From assembly GCF_003751305.1 (NCBI RefSeq), contig NZ_RJKV01000001.1, forward strand, positions 849,586 to 913,585: 64,000 nucleotides of DNA, written 5' to 3'. Positions 1 through 10,021 of the stretch are shown here, piece by piece (position 1 is the stretch's first letter; every line of letters begins with the position of its first letter). Below the pieces are notes generated by a model. It was not told the DNA's origin and did not search any database. It was given only the letters and a program-made list of their open reading frames with translations. The translations under genes were made by a program, and so were the position numbers. This DNA comes from Stenotrophomonas rhizophila (lineage in GTDB: Bacteria; Pseudomonadota; Gammaproteobacteria; Xanthomonadales; Xanthomonadaceae).

Positions 1-391
1 CAAGGCATGGCGGCTACGCACATCGCGGTCATCGGCATCCAGAGCCACTGTTTTTCAGTCTCCCCATTTCCGGTACTCCGTCACAGAAATGAGATGTCGT
101 CGATGTCTTTGTCTCAGATCGGGGTGGGGACGGGCGTCACACCGCCAGGGGATTGGCGCTTAGGTCGTTGCGGCGACATGTTGCTGCTATGCAGCACGGA
201 ATCGACGCTGTCGAAGACTGTCGGAACTTTGGCGTCTCGCTCGCGAAGATCGCTGAAAAATAAGCAAATTTCGCAGTATGCGATCACGGAATGAGGCAGT
301 CGCCACGCTACGTCATTGACTCAAGCTATCAATCATGCCGCCGTCATTGGGTTCCGGTGTCACAACGTGACGATATAGCGGATGCAACGAA
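1..391. other. Non-coding stretch upstream of the chemoreceptor gene
   Basis: I see no convincing gene here. An open frame at 7-294 exists on the plus strand, but its predicted protein resembles nothing I recognise and it lacks a ribosome binding site. Base composition looks more AT-rich than the genes that follow. Two short inverted repeats stand out: TCGCA-GTA-TGCGA at 271-283 and GTCAC-AAC-GTGAC at 359-371. The segment may hold the end of an upstream transcript plus the chemoreceptor promoter. Confidence 0.5.
359..371. promoter_or_regulatory. Inverted repeat upstream of the chemoreceptor gene
   Basis: A perfect 5-bp inverted repeat (GTCAC, spacer AAC, GTGAC) ends 20 bases before the chemoreceptor start codon. 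Position and symmetry fit a small operator, but I cannot assign a regulator. Confidence 0.25.
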
Positions 392-2641
392 ATGGAATAC
401 TTCAAACATATGCGCGTCGGCAGCAAGCTCGCCGTGGGCTTCGGGATTCTTCTGATTCTGCTGATTTCCTCGTCCTCGCTGGCGCTTTACCAGGCCGCCC
501 GGATCGGCCAACAAGTGAGCGAGATTGAGACGAACGGCAAAAAGATGTCGCTGCTCACCACCATGCGCGGCAGCAATTACCAGAACGAGCGCAACCTGCG
601 CGACCTGATCCTGGACGGCGAAGAGAACGGCCCGGCGATTCTGGAGCGCATCCAGCAGACCCGCGCGGCCTACGCCAAAGCGCGGGAGGACCTGGACGCC
701 ATTCCCCACAACGCCGAAGGCATGCAGGCCAAGCAGGCCATCGGGGACGCGCAGAATGCGGCAGTGGCAGCGCACAACCAGATCATCGAGCGGGCCACGG
801 CCAATGATGATGTGGCGGCGATCGGCCTGCTCTATGGCGAGGCCGAGCCGCTGATGGCGGCCCGCTCGGCGGCCATCCAGGCGGCGGTGGAGCTGCAGGA
901 GCGTCGCAGCGCCGAAAGCGCGGCGATCGTCAACACATCCATCCAGACCTCACGCAGCCTGTTGATCACCTTCGCCTTGGTGGCCCTGGTAGCGGGTGGG
1001 TTGCTGGCGTGGTTGATCACGCGCAGCCTGGTGGGGCCGTTGCGGCGCGCGATGGATGTCTCCCGGTCGATCGCCGACGGTCGGTTTGATACCACGGTCG
1101 GCAACACCAGCCGTGATGAAACCGGGCAGCTGCTCGCCAGCATGGACGCGATGACCCAGCGCCTGCGCGCCTTCTCCAAAGCACAGCAGGACATGGCGCA
1201 CCGTCATGATCTGGGTGAACTGGCCTACCGTATCGATGCCTCGGCCTTCCCCGGTGATTTCGGGCGCATCGCTGCGGGCACCAATGCACTGGTCGGCAGC
1301 AGTATCGAGCTGACCCAGAAGATCATTGATGTGGTGCGCAACTATGCGGTCGGCGATCTGGCCGAGGACCTGGAAGCGCTGCCCGGTGAGAAGGCGCGCT
1401 TCACCGAAGCGATGGCCATCACCAAACAGAATCTGGCGGCGATCAACGGCCAGATCCACCGGTTGGCCTCTGCGGCTGCGGCAGGTGATTTCAGCCAGCG
1501 AGGCGATGCGGGTGCCTTCGATCACGAGTTCAAGGTGATGATCGAGCGCCTGAACACGATGATGCAGATCAGCGACGAGAATCTTCGCCAGCTTTCGGAA
1601 CTGCTCAAGGCGATTGCCTCGGGCGACCTCACCGTGCGCATGGAAGGCGAGTTCCAGGGCGTGTTTGCCCGGATGCGCGACGATGCCAATGCCACGGTCG
1701 GCCAGTTGACCGGCATCATCGGCAGCATCCAGGTCGCGGCGGGCAGCATCAACACCGCGGCGGTGGAGATCGCCAGCGGCAACAACGATCTATCGCGGCG
1801 TACCGAGCAGCAGGCTGCCAACCTCGAGGAGACGGCGGCTTCCATGGAGGAGCTGACCTCCACCGTTCGGCAGAACGCCGAGCATGCGCGCCAAGCCAAC
1901 CAGCTTGCGATCGGCGCCGGTGCGGTGGCCTCCGAAGGCGGCCAGGTGGTGCAGGACGTGGTCGTCACGATGCGCGGCATCGAAGCCTCGTCGAAGAAGA
2001 TCGCCGACATCATCACGGTGATCGACGGCATCGCGTTCCAGACCAATATCCTGGCCTTGAATGCTGCCGTGGAAGCGGCACGCGCCGGGGAGCAGGGCAG
2101 GGGCTTTGCGGTGGTCGCCAGTGAAGTGCGCACGCTGGCGCAGCGCTCGGCCGGCGCGGCCAAGGAGATCAAGGAGCTGATCGAGGACTCGGTGGACAAA
2201 GTGGCCATCGGTGCGGGCCTGGTCGACAAGGCCGGCGTGACCATGACCGAGATCGTCACCTCGGTGCAGAAAGTCACCGACATCATGGCCGAGATTTCGG
2301 CAGCGTCGCAGGAGCAGTCGGCCGGCATCGAGCAGGTCAGCCAGACCGTGGTGCAGCTGGACGAAACCACCCAGCAGAACGCGGCGCTGGTGGAAGAGGC
2401 AACGGCCGCGGCGCGCTCGATGGAGGAGCAGGCCATGGCCCTGACCGGTGCGGTGGCGCGCTTCCGCCTGGCAACCCAGAGCGGCGTGCAGACGCAGCCG
2501 ATGGCCGCACCGCGTGGTGCCGCCTCGCCACTGAAAGCATCGATGCCCGCGGCCGCCAAGCCGCGTTCCGGCAGCGGTACGGTGACCCCGCTGCGGCAGG
2601 TGCCGGCAGCCACGGTAGACGGCGACTGGCGCGAGTTCTGA
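392..2641 (+). CDS. Methyl-accepting chemotaxis protein with HAMP-rich linker
   Basis: Transmembrane chemoreceptor of 749 residues that signals to the CheA-CheW array. It has a first membrane helix at about residues 14-33, a helical periplasmic ligand-binding region, a second helix at about 189-210, and then a HAMP domain. Further HAMP-like helical units follow up to about residue 440, an unusually long linker. The signalling tip at about 546-585 carries the hallmark [20 protein letters not shown]. The last five residues, DWREF, fit the aromatic-x-x-aromatic tether that binds the adaptation enzymes CheR and CheB. No che gene is adjacent. Start chosen at the ATG giving a short cytoplasmic N-terminus before helix 1. 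The ligand is unknown. Confidence 0.93.
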   Translation: MEYFKHMRVGSKLAVGFGILLILLISSSSLALYQAARIGQQVSEIETNGKKMSLLTTMRGSNYQNERNLRDLILDGEENGPAILERIQQTRAAYAKAREDLDAIPHNAEGMQAKQAIGDAQNAAVAAHNQIIERATANDDVAAIGLLYGEAEPLMAARSAAIQAAVELQERRSAESAAIVNTSIQTSRSLLITFALVALVAGGLLAWLITRSLVGPLRRAMDVSRSIADGRFDTTVGNTSRDETGQLLASMDAMTQRLRAFSKAQQDMAHRHDLGELAYRIDASAFPGDFGRIAAGTNALVGSSIELTQKIIDVVRNYAVGDLAEDLEALPGEKARFTEAMAITKQNLAAINGQIHRLASAAAAGDFSQRGDAGAFDHEFKVMIERLNTMMQISDENLRQLSELLKAIASGDLTVRMEGEFQGVFARMRDDANATVGQLTGIIGSIQVAAGSINTAAVEIASGNNDLSRRTEQQAANLEETAASMEELTSTVRQNAEHARQANQLAIGAGAVASEGGQVVQDVVVTMRGIEASSKKIADIITVIDGIAFQTNILALNAAVEAARAGEQGRGFAVVASEVRTLAQRSAGAAKEIKELIEDSVDKVAIGAGLVDKAGVTMTEIVTSVQKVTDIMAEISAASQEQSAGIEQVSQTVVQLDETTQQNAALVEEATAAARSMEEQAMALTGAVARFRLATQSGVQTQPMAAPRGAASPLKASMPAAAKPRSGSGTVTPLRQVPAATVDGDWREF

Positions 2642-2807
2642 GCAAGCGGCTCGCCTGATCAAGGTGAGCGGCGATGAGACGGGGGCAGCCATGGGGCTGC
2701 CCTCGTTCGTTGTCGCTGCCGGAGCGGTGATCCGGGCAACGCAAACTTTACGCATTTCTTTGCGCGCCGCCCTACGCTGCGCCCCATCCCGGACAAAGAC
2801 AAGTGAC

Positions 2808-3863
<1,056 letters not shown>

Positions 3864-3970
3864 GCAGTGAGTCACACTAGACGGCGGAAGGCACTGCAGC
3901 CTGACGCTGCGGCTACCCACTGCAATGCCTTCATGGCATAGTCAGTTCCGGTTCACTATGGAAAGCCTTC

Positions 3971-4426
3971 ATGCCGCTGCATGCGGTCGCTTACGTCAGC
4001 GACGCTATCGAAGGAATCGAGACGTCTGACATTGATCAGATTCTGCGTGCGGCAATGGGCTTCAACAAAGTGGCCGGCGTGACCGGCGTGTTGATGTTCG
4101 ACGGGCGTCGTTTCCTGCAGTACTTCGAAGGCCCGGAAGACGGGGTGGATTCGGTGTTCCAGCGCGTGCTCAATGCGCGCATCCATCAGGGTCTGCGTGA
4201 GCTGGCCCGCGATAAGGTGGAAGTGCGGCATTTCGCACGCTGGACGATGGCGTCAGCCGCCGTGGAACCGGACGCGCTGGCGCGACTGATCGATCTGCCG
4301 TGGGACGGCTTCGCCTTGCGGTCGTCGCTGGACGGTACGTCGCCCACCGGATTTGCGGCGCTGCTGGATGCGTGGACCGGTGTGTCAGGCGAGTTGGAAC
4401 CGGCCGCAGTCACGTTGGGTTCGTAA
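3971..4426 (+). CDS. Short BLUF-domain blue-light photoreceptor
   Basis: A 151-residue cytosolic flavoprotein, predicted to bind FAD and sense blue light. The BLUF residues fall at the positions numbered in cyanobacterial PixD: Tyr8 (in AYVS), Asn32 (in FNKVAGVTG), Gln50 (in FLQYFEG), then Trp90 and Met92 in RWTM. The Tyr-Gln pair makes the photoactive hydrogen-bond switch. After about residue 93 there is only a C-terminal cap and no enzymatic output domain, so it should act through a partner protein. No obvious partner (EAL, GGDEF or response regulator) lies beside it. The gene stands alone, with GGAAAG just upstream of the ATG as a weak ribosome site. Confidence 0.88.
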   Translation: MPLHAVAYVSDAIEGIETSDIDQILRAAMGFNKVAGVTGVLMFDGRRFLQYFEGPEDGVDSVFQRVLNARIHQGLRELARDKVEVRHFARWTMASAAVEPDALARLIDLPWDGFALRSSLDGTSPTGFAALLDAWTGVSGELEPAAVTLGS

Positions 4427-4731
4427 CGCAAAACACCGTTGGCCGTAACACAATGATCACGGTTGCCCGCCTATTCTTTGTCTACCAGCTGTGACCAGTC
4501 TTGCGGGGTTTGCCCTTGGAGGCTGTCTGAAAGGGTAGTAACCGCAGCTGGACCATCATTCCTTTGGCCGTCGTCCGTACTCTCCGCGGGCGGCGGCTTT
4601 GTTCTTTGTGGGGCAGCGCCCGGCGCGTTAGGCTTGCAACACCTGTATCCCCGGCGCCTGTATCGCATGAAGCCCTCCCTGATGACGCCCCGCCTGATCG
4701 CCGGCCCGGTTCCGCTGCATGGAGCGCGGCG
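4427..4731. other. Gap between the BLUF gene and the nucleotide-sugar dehydrogenase gene
   Basis: About 305 bases without a gene I can support. A 22-codon frame starting at 4667 ends in a TGA that overlaps the next ATG (ATGA at 4732-4735), but it has no ribosome binding site and may be chance. No clear terminator is visible. Confidence 0.5.
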
Positions 4732-6018
4732 ATGACGCGCGCCATTTCCGCATCGGCAACGCCGCGCATCGGTGTGATCGGGCTGGGGTACGTCGGGCTG
4801 CCATTGACGGTGACCTTTGGCCAGCAGCAGCCGATCCTGGGCTATGACATCGACCAGGCGCGCGTCGCCGAGCTGCAGCGTGGGCATGACCATACGCTCG
4901 AGCTGGATGCCGCCGAACTGGCTGCCGCCGTGCATGCGCGCTACAGCGCCGACCCCTCGGATCTGGCCGAGTGCAATGTCTACATCGTGACCGTGCCGAC
5001 GCCGATCGATGCGCATGAGCAGCCCGATCTGGGGCCCCTGCGCAGTGCCAGCACGCTGATCGCCGGGCTGCTGGCGCCGGGCGATCTGGTGATCTACGAA
5101 TCCACCGTGTACCCCGGCACCACCGAGGAAGTCTGCGTGCCCTTGCTGGAGGCTGGATCGGGGCTGCGCTTCAACGAAGATTTCTACTGCGGTTACAGCC
5201 CGGAGCGGATCAACCCGGGCGACCGCGAGCGCCGGCTGCCGGACATCCGCAAGATCACCTCCGGCTCGACGCCCGAGGCGGCGGCCGTGGTGGATGCGCT
5301 GTACCAACGCATCATCACCGCCGGGACCTGGCCGGCGCCGTCGATCCGCGTGGCCGAAGCGGCCAAGGTGATCGAGAACATCCAGCGCGACGTCAACATT
5401 GCCTTGGTCAACGAACTCGCGCTGATCTTCGATCGGCTTGGTATCGATACCCAGGACGTGTTGGCTGCGGCGGGCAGCAAGTGGAACTTCCTGCCGTTCC
5501 GCCCCGGCCTCGTCGGCGGCCACTGCATCGGGGTGGATCCGTACTATCTGCTGCACAAGTCCGAGAGCATGGGGTATCACCCCGATCTCATCCACACCGC
5601 GCGCCAGGTCAACAACCGTGTCGGCGAGCACGTCGCACAACGCGTGCTGGCGCTGCTGGCATCGCGCAACATCGCCATCGCCCAGGCACGCGTCCTGGTG
5701 CTGGGCGTGACCTTCAAGGAGAACTGCCCGGACCTGCGCAACAGCCGCGCGCTGGAGCTGGCGCAGCGCCTGCAGGCCACCGGGGCGCAGGTGGACGTGC
5801 AGGATCCGTGGGTCGGGCCGGCGGCGCTTGCCGATGCCGATGTACGGTGGGTCGCCTCGCCCGATCCGGACGGCTATGACGCCGTGGTGCTTGCGGTGGC
5901 GCATGATCGTTTCCGCGCCTTCGATGCGGCGCAGGTGCGCGCGCTGCTCAAGCCTCAGGGCGTGGTGTACGACGTCAAATCCGTGTGGCCCCGGGAAGTG
6001 GTGGACGACCGCCTGTAG
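4732..6018 (+). CDS. Nucleotide-sugar dehydrogenase, TviB/WbpO type
   Basis: Oxidises the C6 hydroxyl of a UDP-hexose (most likely UDP-GlcNAc or UDP-GalNAc) to the uronate with two NAD+, supplying an acidic sugar for surface polysaccharide. The 428-residue length matches TviB. The Rossmann motif GLGYVGLP is at about residues 18-25, the substrate motif NEDFYCGYSPERINPGD at about 148-164, and the catalytic thiol is Cys265 in GGHCIGVDPYYL. The C-terminal domain (GVTFKENCPDLRNS) completes the UDP-sugar dehydrogenase fold. Start chosen at 4732, preceded by GGAG at a good distance and directly before the nucleotide-binding motif. No glycosyltransferase, epimerase or export gene is nearby, so its polysaccharide is unknown. 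Confidence 0.88.
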   Translation: MTRAISASATPRIGVIGLGYVGLPLTVTFGQQQPILGYDIDQARVAELQRGHDHTLELDAAELAAAVHARYSADPSDLAECNVYIVTVPTPIDAHEQPDLGPLRSASTLIAGLLAPGDLVIYESTVYPGTTEEVCVPLLEAGSGLRFNEDFYCGYSPERINPGDRERRLPDIRKITSGSTPEAAAVVDALYQRIITAGTWPAPSIRVAEAAKVIENIQRDVNIALVNELALIFDRLGIDTQDVLAAAGSKWNFLPFRPGLVGGHCIGVDPYYLLHKSESMGYHPDLIHTARQVNNRVGEHVAQRVLALLASRNIAIAQARVLVLGVTFKENCPDLRNSRALELAQRLQATGAQVDVQDPWVGPAALADADVRWVASPDPDGYDAVVLAVAHDRFRAFDAAQVRALLKPQGVVYDVKSVWPREVVDDRL

Positions 6019-6049
6019 ACTCGGGGGCAGCTATTGATTGAGGAAAGCC

Positions 6050-7672
6050 ATGCATCGCTATCTCGCGTATCTGCTCGCCATCCTGTTGTTCCCGGTCTGC
6101 GTGTGGTTGGCCACGATCTGGCCCGCCTGGTACTGGGGCGTCGGCGTGACGGCGTTGCTGGTCGTGCTGGGCACCTGGGATCTGCTGCAGAAGCGCAGCA
6201 CGCTGCGACGCAATTATCCGGTGATGGCGCACTTCCGCTACGGACTGGAATCGATCGGGCCTGAGATCCGCCAATACTTCGTGCAGAGCGATCTGGAAGA
6301 CGTGCCGTTCTCGCGCCAGCAGCGCGCGCTGATCTACCAGCGCTCCAAGAATGAAATGGACGTGGTGCCGTTCGGCACGCTGCGCAGCACCTATGCGGTG
6401 GACTACGAGTGGATCAACCATTCGCTGGCGCCGACCGAGATCGGCCACCACGATTTCCGCATCCAGATCGGGCCGAACTGCGCCAAGCCGTATTCGGCCA
6501 GTGTGTTCAACATCTCCGCGATGAGCTTCGGCTCGTTGTCGGCGAACGCGATCCGCGCCCTCAACGAAGGCGCGCGCCGTGGCAGCTTCTATCACGACAC
6601 CGGCGAAGGCTCGATCTCGCCGTATCACCGCGAAATGGGCGGCGACCTGGTCTGGGAAATCGGCTCGGGCTACTTCGGGTGCCGTGACGATGCCGGTGGT
6701 TTCAGCGAAGAGAAGTTCGTCGCCAACGCCACCCATGATCAGGTCAAGATGATCGAGATCAAGCTCTCGCAGGGCGCCAAGCCAGGCCACGGCGGCGTGC
6801 TGCCGGCGGCCAAGGTGAGCGAGGAGATCTCGATCACCCGTGGCGTGCCGATGGGCGTGGATTGCGTATCGCCCTCCAGGCACAGCGCGTTCAATACGCC
6901 GGTGGAGCTGCTGCAGTTCGTCGCGCGGCTGCGGGAGCTGTCCGGCGGCAAGCCGGTCGGGTTCAAGCTGGCCATCGGCCATCCCTGGGAGTGGTTCGGT
7001 ATCGCCAAGGCGATGCAGGAAACCGGCCTGCTGCCGGATTTCATCGTGGTCGATGGCGCCGAGGGCGGTACCGGTGCGGCGCCGGCCGAGTTCATCGACC
7101 ACGTGGGTGTACCGATGCACGAAGCGCTGTTGCTGGTGCACAACACCCTGGTCGGACTGGACCTGCGCGATCGCATCCGTGTGGGTGCGGCGGGCAAGGT
7201 CACCAGTGCCTTCGAGATCGCACGCACCATCGCGCTGGGCGCGGACTGGTGCAATGCCGGACGTGGCTTCATGTTCGCGCTGGGCTGCATCCAGTCGCTG
7301 AGCTGTCACAGCGATAAATGCCCGACCGGCATCGCCACGCAGAACCCGCATCGCTGGCGTCACCTGGACGCGGCCGACAAGGCCACGCGCGTGCACAGCT
7401 ACCACGAGAACACCCTGCGCGCGCTGCGCGACCTGCTGTGTGCGGCCGGCTTGAACGATCCCTCCGAGCTGGGCCCGGAGCACATCCTGCGCCGCGTCTC
7501 GCCGGTGGAGATCCGCTCACTGGCCTCGCTGTACCGCTATCTGTCCCCGGGCGAGCTGCTGCGCAAAGTGCCGGACCACGCGGTCTTCCACGACTACTGG
7601 GCGGATGCGCGCAGTGATTCGTTCCAGCCGCCAGCGCGCATCCAGGCGCTGCGGTCGAGCAAATCGCGATGA
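6050..7672 (+). CDS. Membrane-anchored FMN-binding glutamate-synthase-like protein
   Basis: A 540-residue protein of the FMN-binding glutamate synthase family, corresponding to the synthase domain of GltB without the glutaminase domain. Two N-terminal membrane helices (about residues 5-23 and 28-45) should anchor it. The TIM-barrel part includes SAMSFGSLS, GAKPGHGG and VVDGAEGGTGAAP. A cysteine set with spacing C-x5-C-x4-C (CIQSLSCHSDKC) matches the [3Fe-4S] ligands of glutamate synthase. Start at 6050 follows GAGGAAAG, a good ribosome site. Its stop overlaps the next gene by ATGA, suggesting translational coupling. The true substrate of these stand-alone proteins is not established. Confidence 0.85.
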   Translation: MHRYLAYLLAILLFPVCVWLATIWPAWYWGVGVTALLVVLGTWDLLQKRSTLRRNYPVMAHFRYGLESIGPEIRQYFVQSDLEDVPFSRQQRALIYQRSKNEMDVVPFGTLRSTYAVDYEWINHSLAPTEIGHHDFRIQIGPNCAKPYSASVFNISAMSFGSLSANAIRALNEGARRGSFYHDTGEGSISPYHREMGGDLVWEIGSGYFGCRDDAGGFSEEKFVANATHDQVKMIEIKLSQGAKPGHGGVLPAAKVSEEISITRGVPMGVDCVSPSRHSAFNTPVELLQFVARLRELSGGKPVGFKLAIGHPWEWFGIAKAMQETGLLPDFIVVDGAEGGTGAAPAEFIDHVGVPMHEALLLVHNTLVGLDLRDRIRVGAAGKVTSAFEIARTIALGADWCNAGRGFMFALGCIQSLSCHSDKCPTGIATQNPHRWRHLDAADKATRVHSYHENTLRALRDLLCAAGLNDPSELGPEHILRRVSPVEIRSLASLYRYLSPGELLRKVPDHAVFHDYWADARSDSFQPPARIQALRSSKSR

Positions 7673-8148
7673 CCGGTGCGCGCGACGTGCGCTTGCGCGT
7701 TGGCCGTGTCGAGGAGGCGGACAGACTGTGGCAGCTGCGCACGCGTTGCGTTCGTGAGCTGTGCAGCGCGGCCTATCCGCCGGAGGTGATCGCGCCGTGG
7801 TCGGCCTCACCGCCGCCGCAACACTACCGCGCGCTGCTCGCCGCCGGTGGCTGCGTGATTGCCGAAGACATCGACGGCGTGCTGCTGGGCTATGGCGTGA
7901 TCGATCTGGCCGGCAACGAGATCGATGCGTTGTTCGTCGATCCGGACTGTGGCGGCCGTGGCATTGGCCTGACCGTGATGCAGGCCATGCAGGCGCTGGC
8001 GGATCCGGCGCGGCCGCTGGTGCTCTCGGCCTCGCTCAATGCGGTCCCGTTCTATCGTCGCTGTGGCTTTGAAGCGCTGCGCGAGGAAAGCTACCCACAC
8101 CCCAGCGGGGTAGCGCTCGCCTCGGTGCGCATGCAGCGCAGGCGCTGA
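7669..8148 (+). CDS. GNAT-family N-acetyltransferase
   Basis: A 159-residue acyl-CoA N-acyltransferase. The GNAT core is seen in IDALFVDPDCGGRGIGLTVM (about residues 85-104), which contains the acetyl-CoA pyrophosphate loop GGRGIG, followed by the C-terminal NAVPFYRRCGF segment. The substrate cannot be read from sequence. It overlaps the upstream oxidoreductase gene by four bases and is probably its operon partner. Its stop is immediately followed by an SMAG palindrome. Confidence 0.85.
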   Translation: MTGARDVRLRVGRVEEADRLWQLRTRCVRELCSAAYPPEVIAPWSASPPPQHYRALLAAGGCVIAEDIDGVLLGYGVIDLAGNEIDALFVDPDCGGRGIGLTVMQAMQALADPARPLVLSASLNAVPFYRRCGFEALREESYPHPSGVALASVRMQRRR

Positions 8149-8246
8149 TGCCGGCCAGCGGCCGGCACTACCGATTGCATGTCCTGACAGGCGGTCCGGC
8201 ACGCCACGGTGCGCACTACCTCGGTAGTGCCGGCCGCTGGCCGGCA
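8149..8246. repeat. SMAG/REP palindromes in inverted pair (REPIN-like)
   Basis: Two copies of the GTAGTGCCGGCCGCTGGCCGGCA-type palindrome lie in opposite orientation: one at 8149-8171 ending in CTAC and one at 8224-8246 starting with GTAG. About 52 bases separate them. The pair follows the acetyltransferase stop directly and separates it from the convergent flavoprotein gene. The form matches Stenotrophomonas SMAG elements; inverted doublets of REPs are mobilised by RAYT transposases. Confidence 0.88.
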
Positions 8247-8255
8247 CCGCGTGAT

Positions 8256-9503
8256 TCACGCCTGCGCCAACCACGCCACCACGCCACGCCCCGCGCGCAG
8301 CCCGCTGGCATAGCAGGCCGTCAGCAGATAGCCGCCGGTCGGTGCTTCCCAGTCCAGCATCTCCCCGGCGCAGAACGTGCCGGGGCGCTCGCGCAGCATC
8401 AACTGCGCGTCCATCGCCTCCAGCCGCACGCCACCGGCGGTGCTGATCACTTCATCGATAGGACGGGCTCGCTGCAGAGCCAATGGCAGTCGCTTGAGCG
8501 CATGCGCGATCTGGTCCAGCGGTAATTGCCCGGCCTCGCGACCCAATACCTCGAACAGCAGGGCCGACTTCACGCCACCCAGGCCCAGCTGGCGGCGCAG
8601 GACCTCGCCGAAGCTGCGGCCTTGGCGCGGCTTCTGCAGCTTCTCCAGTACCTGCGCTTCGGTCTGGCCCGGCAGCAGGTCCAGCTGCAGGGTCACCCGG
8701 CCGTCGCGTGCCAGGCTGTCGCGCAGATCGGCCGACAGCGCATAGATCAGGCTGCCTTCGATGCCGGTCGCGGTGATCACGCACTCGCCCTGCAGCGAGC
8801 GCGGCTGACCCTGCAGGTCGGTCCAGTGCGCCACCACCGGCTTGAGCGGGGCGCCGGCCTGGCGCTCGCTGAAGTAAGGGGTCCAGCCGATGTCGAAGCC
8901 GCAGTTGGCCGGCTTCAGCGGGGCGATGTCGATGCCGCTGGCGGTCATCGGTGCCACCCACGCACCATCCGAGCCGAGCTCCGGCCAGCTGCCACCGCCG
9001 AGCGCGAACACCACCGCATCGGCCGTGATCGCGGTCGTGCCCTCGAGGGTATCGAAGCGCAGCGCGCCCGCGTCATCCCAGCCGGTCCAGCGGTGCTGTA
9101 CGTGGAACCGCACCCCCTGTTCCTTGAGCCGGCGCACCCAGCCGCGCAGCAGCGGGGCGGCCTTGCGGTCGACCGGGAAGACCCGTCCCGAACTGCCCAC
9201 ATAGGTGTCCACGCCGAACGCCAGCGCCCAGGCACGCAGCGCCTCGCCATCGAAATCGGCCAACCAGCCACCTACTGCCTCCGCGCGCTCGCGGTAGCGC
9301 GAGACGAACACCTCACGCGCATCGGAGTGGGTGAGGTTGAGGCCGCCTTTGCCGGCGATCAGGAACTTGCGGCCGGGCGACCCCTTGGCTTCGTACAGAT
9401 CGACGGTGTGGCCGGCAGCGCGCACGGTCTCCGCCGCCATCAGGCCAGCGGGGCCGCCGCCGATGATCGCGACCCGGCGTGGGGTGTTCAGGGCAATACT
9501 CAT
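8256..9503 (-). CDS. TIGR03862-type FAD flavoprotein (HI0933/BaiN-like)
   Basis: A 415-residue flavoprotein of the HI0933/BaiN fold. The FAD-binding motif GGGPAGLMAAE is at about residues 15-25, with the family signature GKGGLNLTHSD and a C-terminal FAD contact GGVRLEAMDAQLM...CAGEMLDWEAPTGGYLL. It is probably an oxidoreductase of unknown substrate. I start it at 9503, where MSIALNTPRRVAIIGGG begins. Upstream extension runs into the FKBP gene behind it. The stop codon is 10 bases from an SMAG palindrome. Confidence 0.87.
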   Translation of the reverse strand: MSIALNTPRRVAIIGGGPAGLMAAETVRAAGHTVDLYEAKGSPGRKFLIAGKGGLNLTHSDAREVFVSRYRERAEAVGGWLADFDGEALRAWALAFGVDTYVGSSGRVFPVDRKAAPLLRGWVRRLKEQGVRFHVQHRWTGWDDAGALRFDTLEGTTAITADAVVFALGGGSWPELGSDGAWVAPMTASGIDIAPLKPANCGFDIGWTPYFSERQAGAPLKPVVAHWTDLQGQPRSLQGECVITATGIEGSLIYALSADLRDSLARDGRVTLQLDLLPGQTEAQVLEKLQKPRQGRSFGEVLRRQLGLGGVKSALLFEVLGREAGQLPLDQIAHALKRLPLALQRARPIDEVISTAGGVRLEAMDAQLMLRERPGTFCAGEMLDWEAPTGGYLLTACYASGLRAGRGVVAWLAQA

Positions 9504-9513
9504 GCAGGCAGGA

Positions 9514-9954
9514 TCAACGCGGCTTGACGTCGAGCAGTTCGACATCGAACACCAGCGAGGAATTCGGTGCGATCGGCCCTGCGCCACGCGCGCCATAGCC
9601 ATACTCGGCCGGAATCATCAGCGTGCGCTTGCCGCCCACCTTCATGCCGGCAAAGCCTTCGTCCCAGCCCTTGATGACCTGGCCCTGGCCGAGGTTGAAG
9701 GTGAAGGGCTCGCCGCGGTCGACCGAGCTGTCGAACTTGTCGCCACGCTTGTCGGCGGTGCGCTCGTCATAGATCCACCCGGTGTAGTGCACGGTGACCT
9801 TGCTGCCGGGCGTGGCCTCCGCGCCGGTGCCCGGCTGGGTATCGATCTTCTCGAACTGCGCGATGCTGCCACCGGGCGGCGGGCCGGGTGGGGTGCAGGC
9901 GGCCAGCAGCGACAACATCAGGGGGGCGAGCAGGTAACGCGGCAGACGGCGCAT
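9514..9954 (-). CDS. FKBP-type peptidyl-prolyl isomerase lipoprotein
   Basis: A 146-residue periplasmic or outer-membrane-facing prolyl isomerase. A lipoprotein signal with lipobox LLAAC occupies about residues 1-20. The FKBP domain follows with [28 protein letters not shown] and [10 protein letters not shown], and it ends in [12 protein letters not shown]. The catalytic-pocket residues of the family (Tyr, Asp, Phe, Trp, Tyr) are present. Start chosen at 9954 to give a normal lipoprotein leader. Ten bases separate it from the downstream flavoprotein gene, so the two are likely cotranscribed. Confidence 0.9.
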   Translation of the reverse strand: MRRLPRYLLAPLMLSLLAACTPPGPPPGGSIAQFEKIDTQPGTGAEATPGSKVTVHYTGWIYDERTADKRGDKFDSSVDRGEPFTFNLGQGQVIKGWDEGFAGMKVGGKRTLMIPAEYGYGARGAGPIAPNSSLVFDVELLDVKPR

Positions 9955-10021
9955 GGGCGGGCTCCGGATCCAAAAAACGGGGACGCAAGGGTAGCGCATC
10001 GCCGGGCGCTATCATGGGTGC

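Noticed and set aside
7..294. Open frame of 95 codons at the left edge
   Set aside because: No ribosome site, no recognisable protein and AT-richer composition than the real genes around it.
300..391. Possible flagellar sigma-28 promoter (TCAAG ... GCCGCCGT) before the chemoreceptor
   Set aside because: Spacing is several bases too short and the -10 octamer matches only in its first half.
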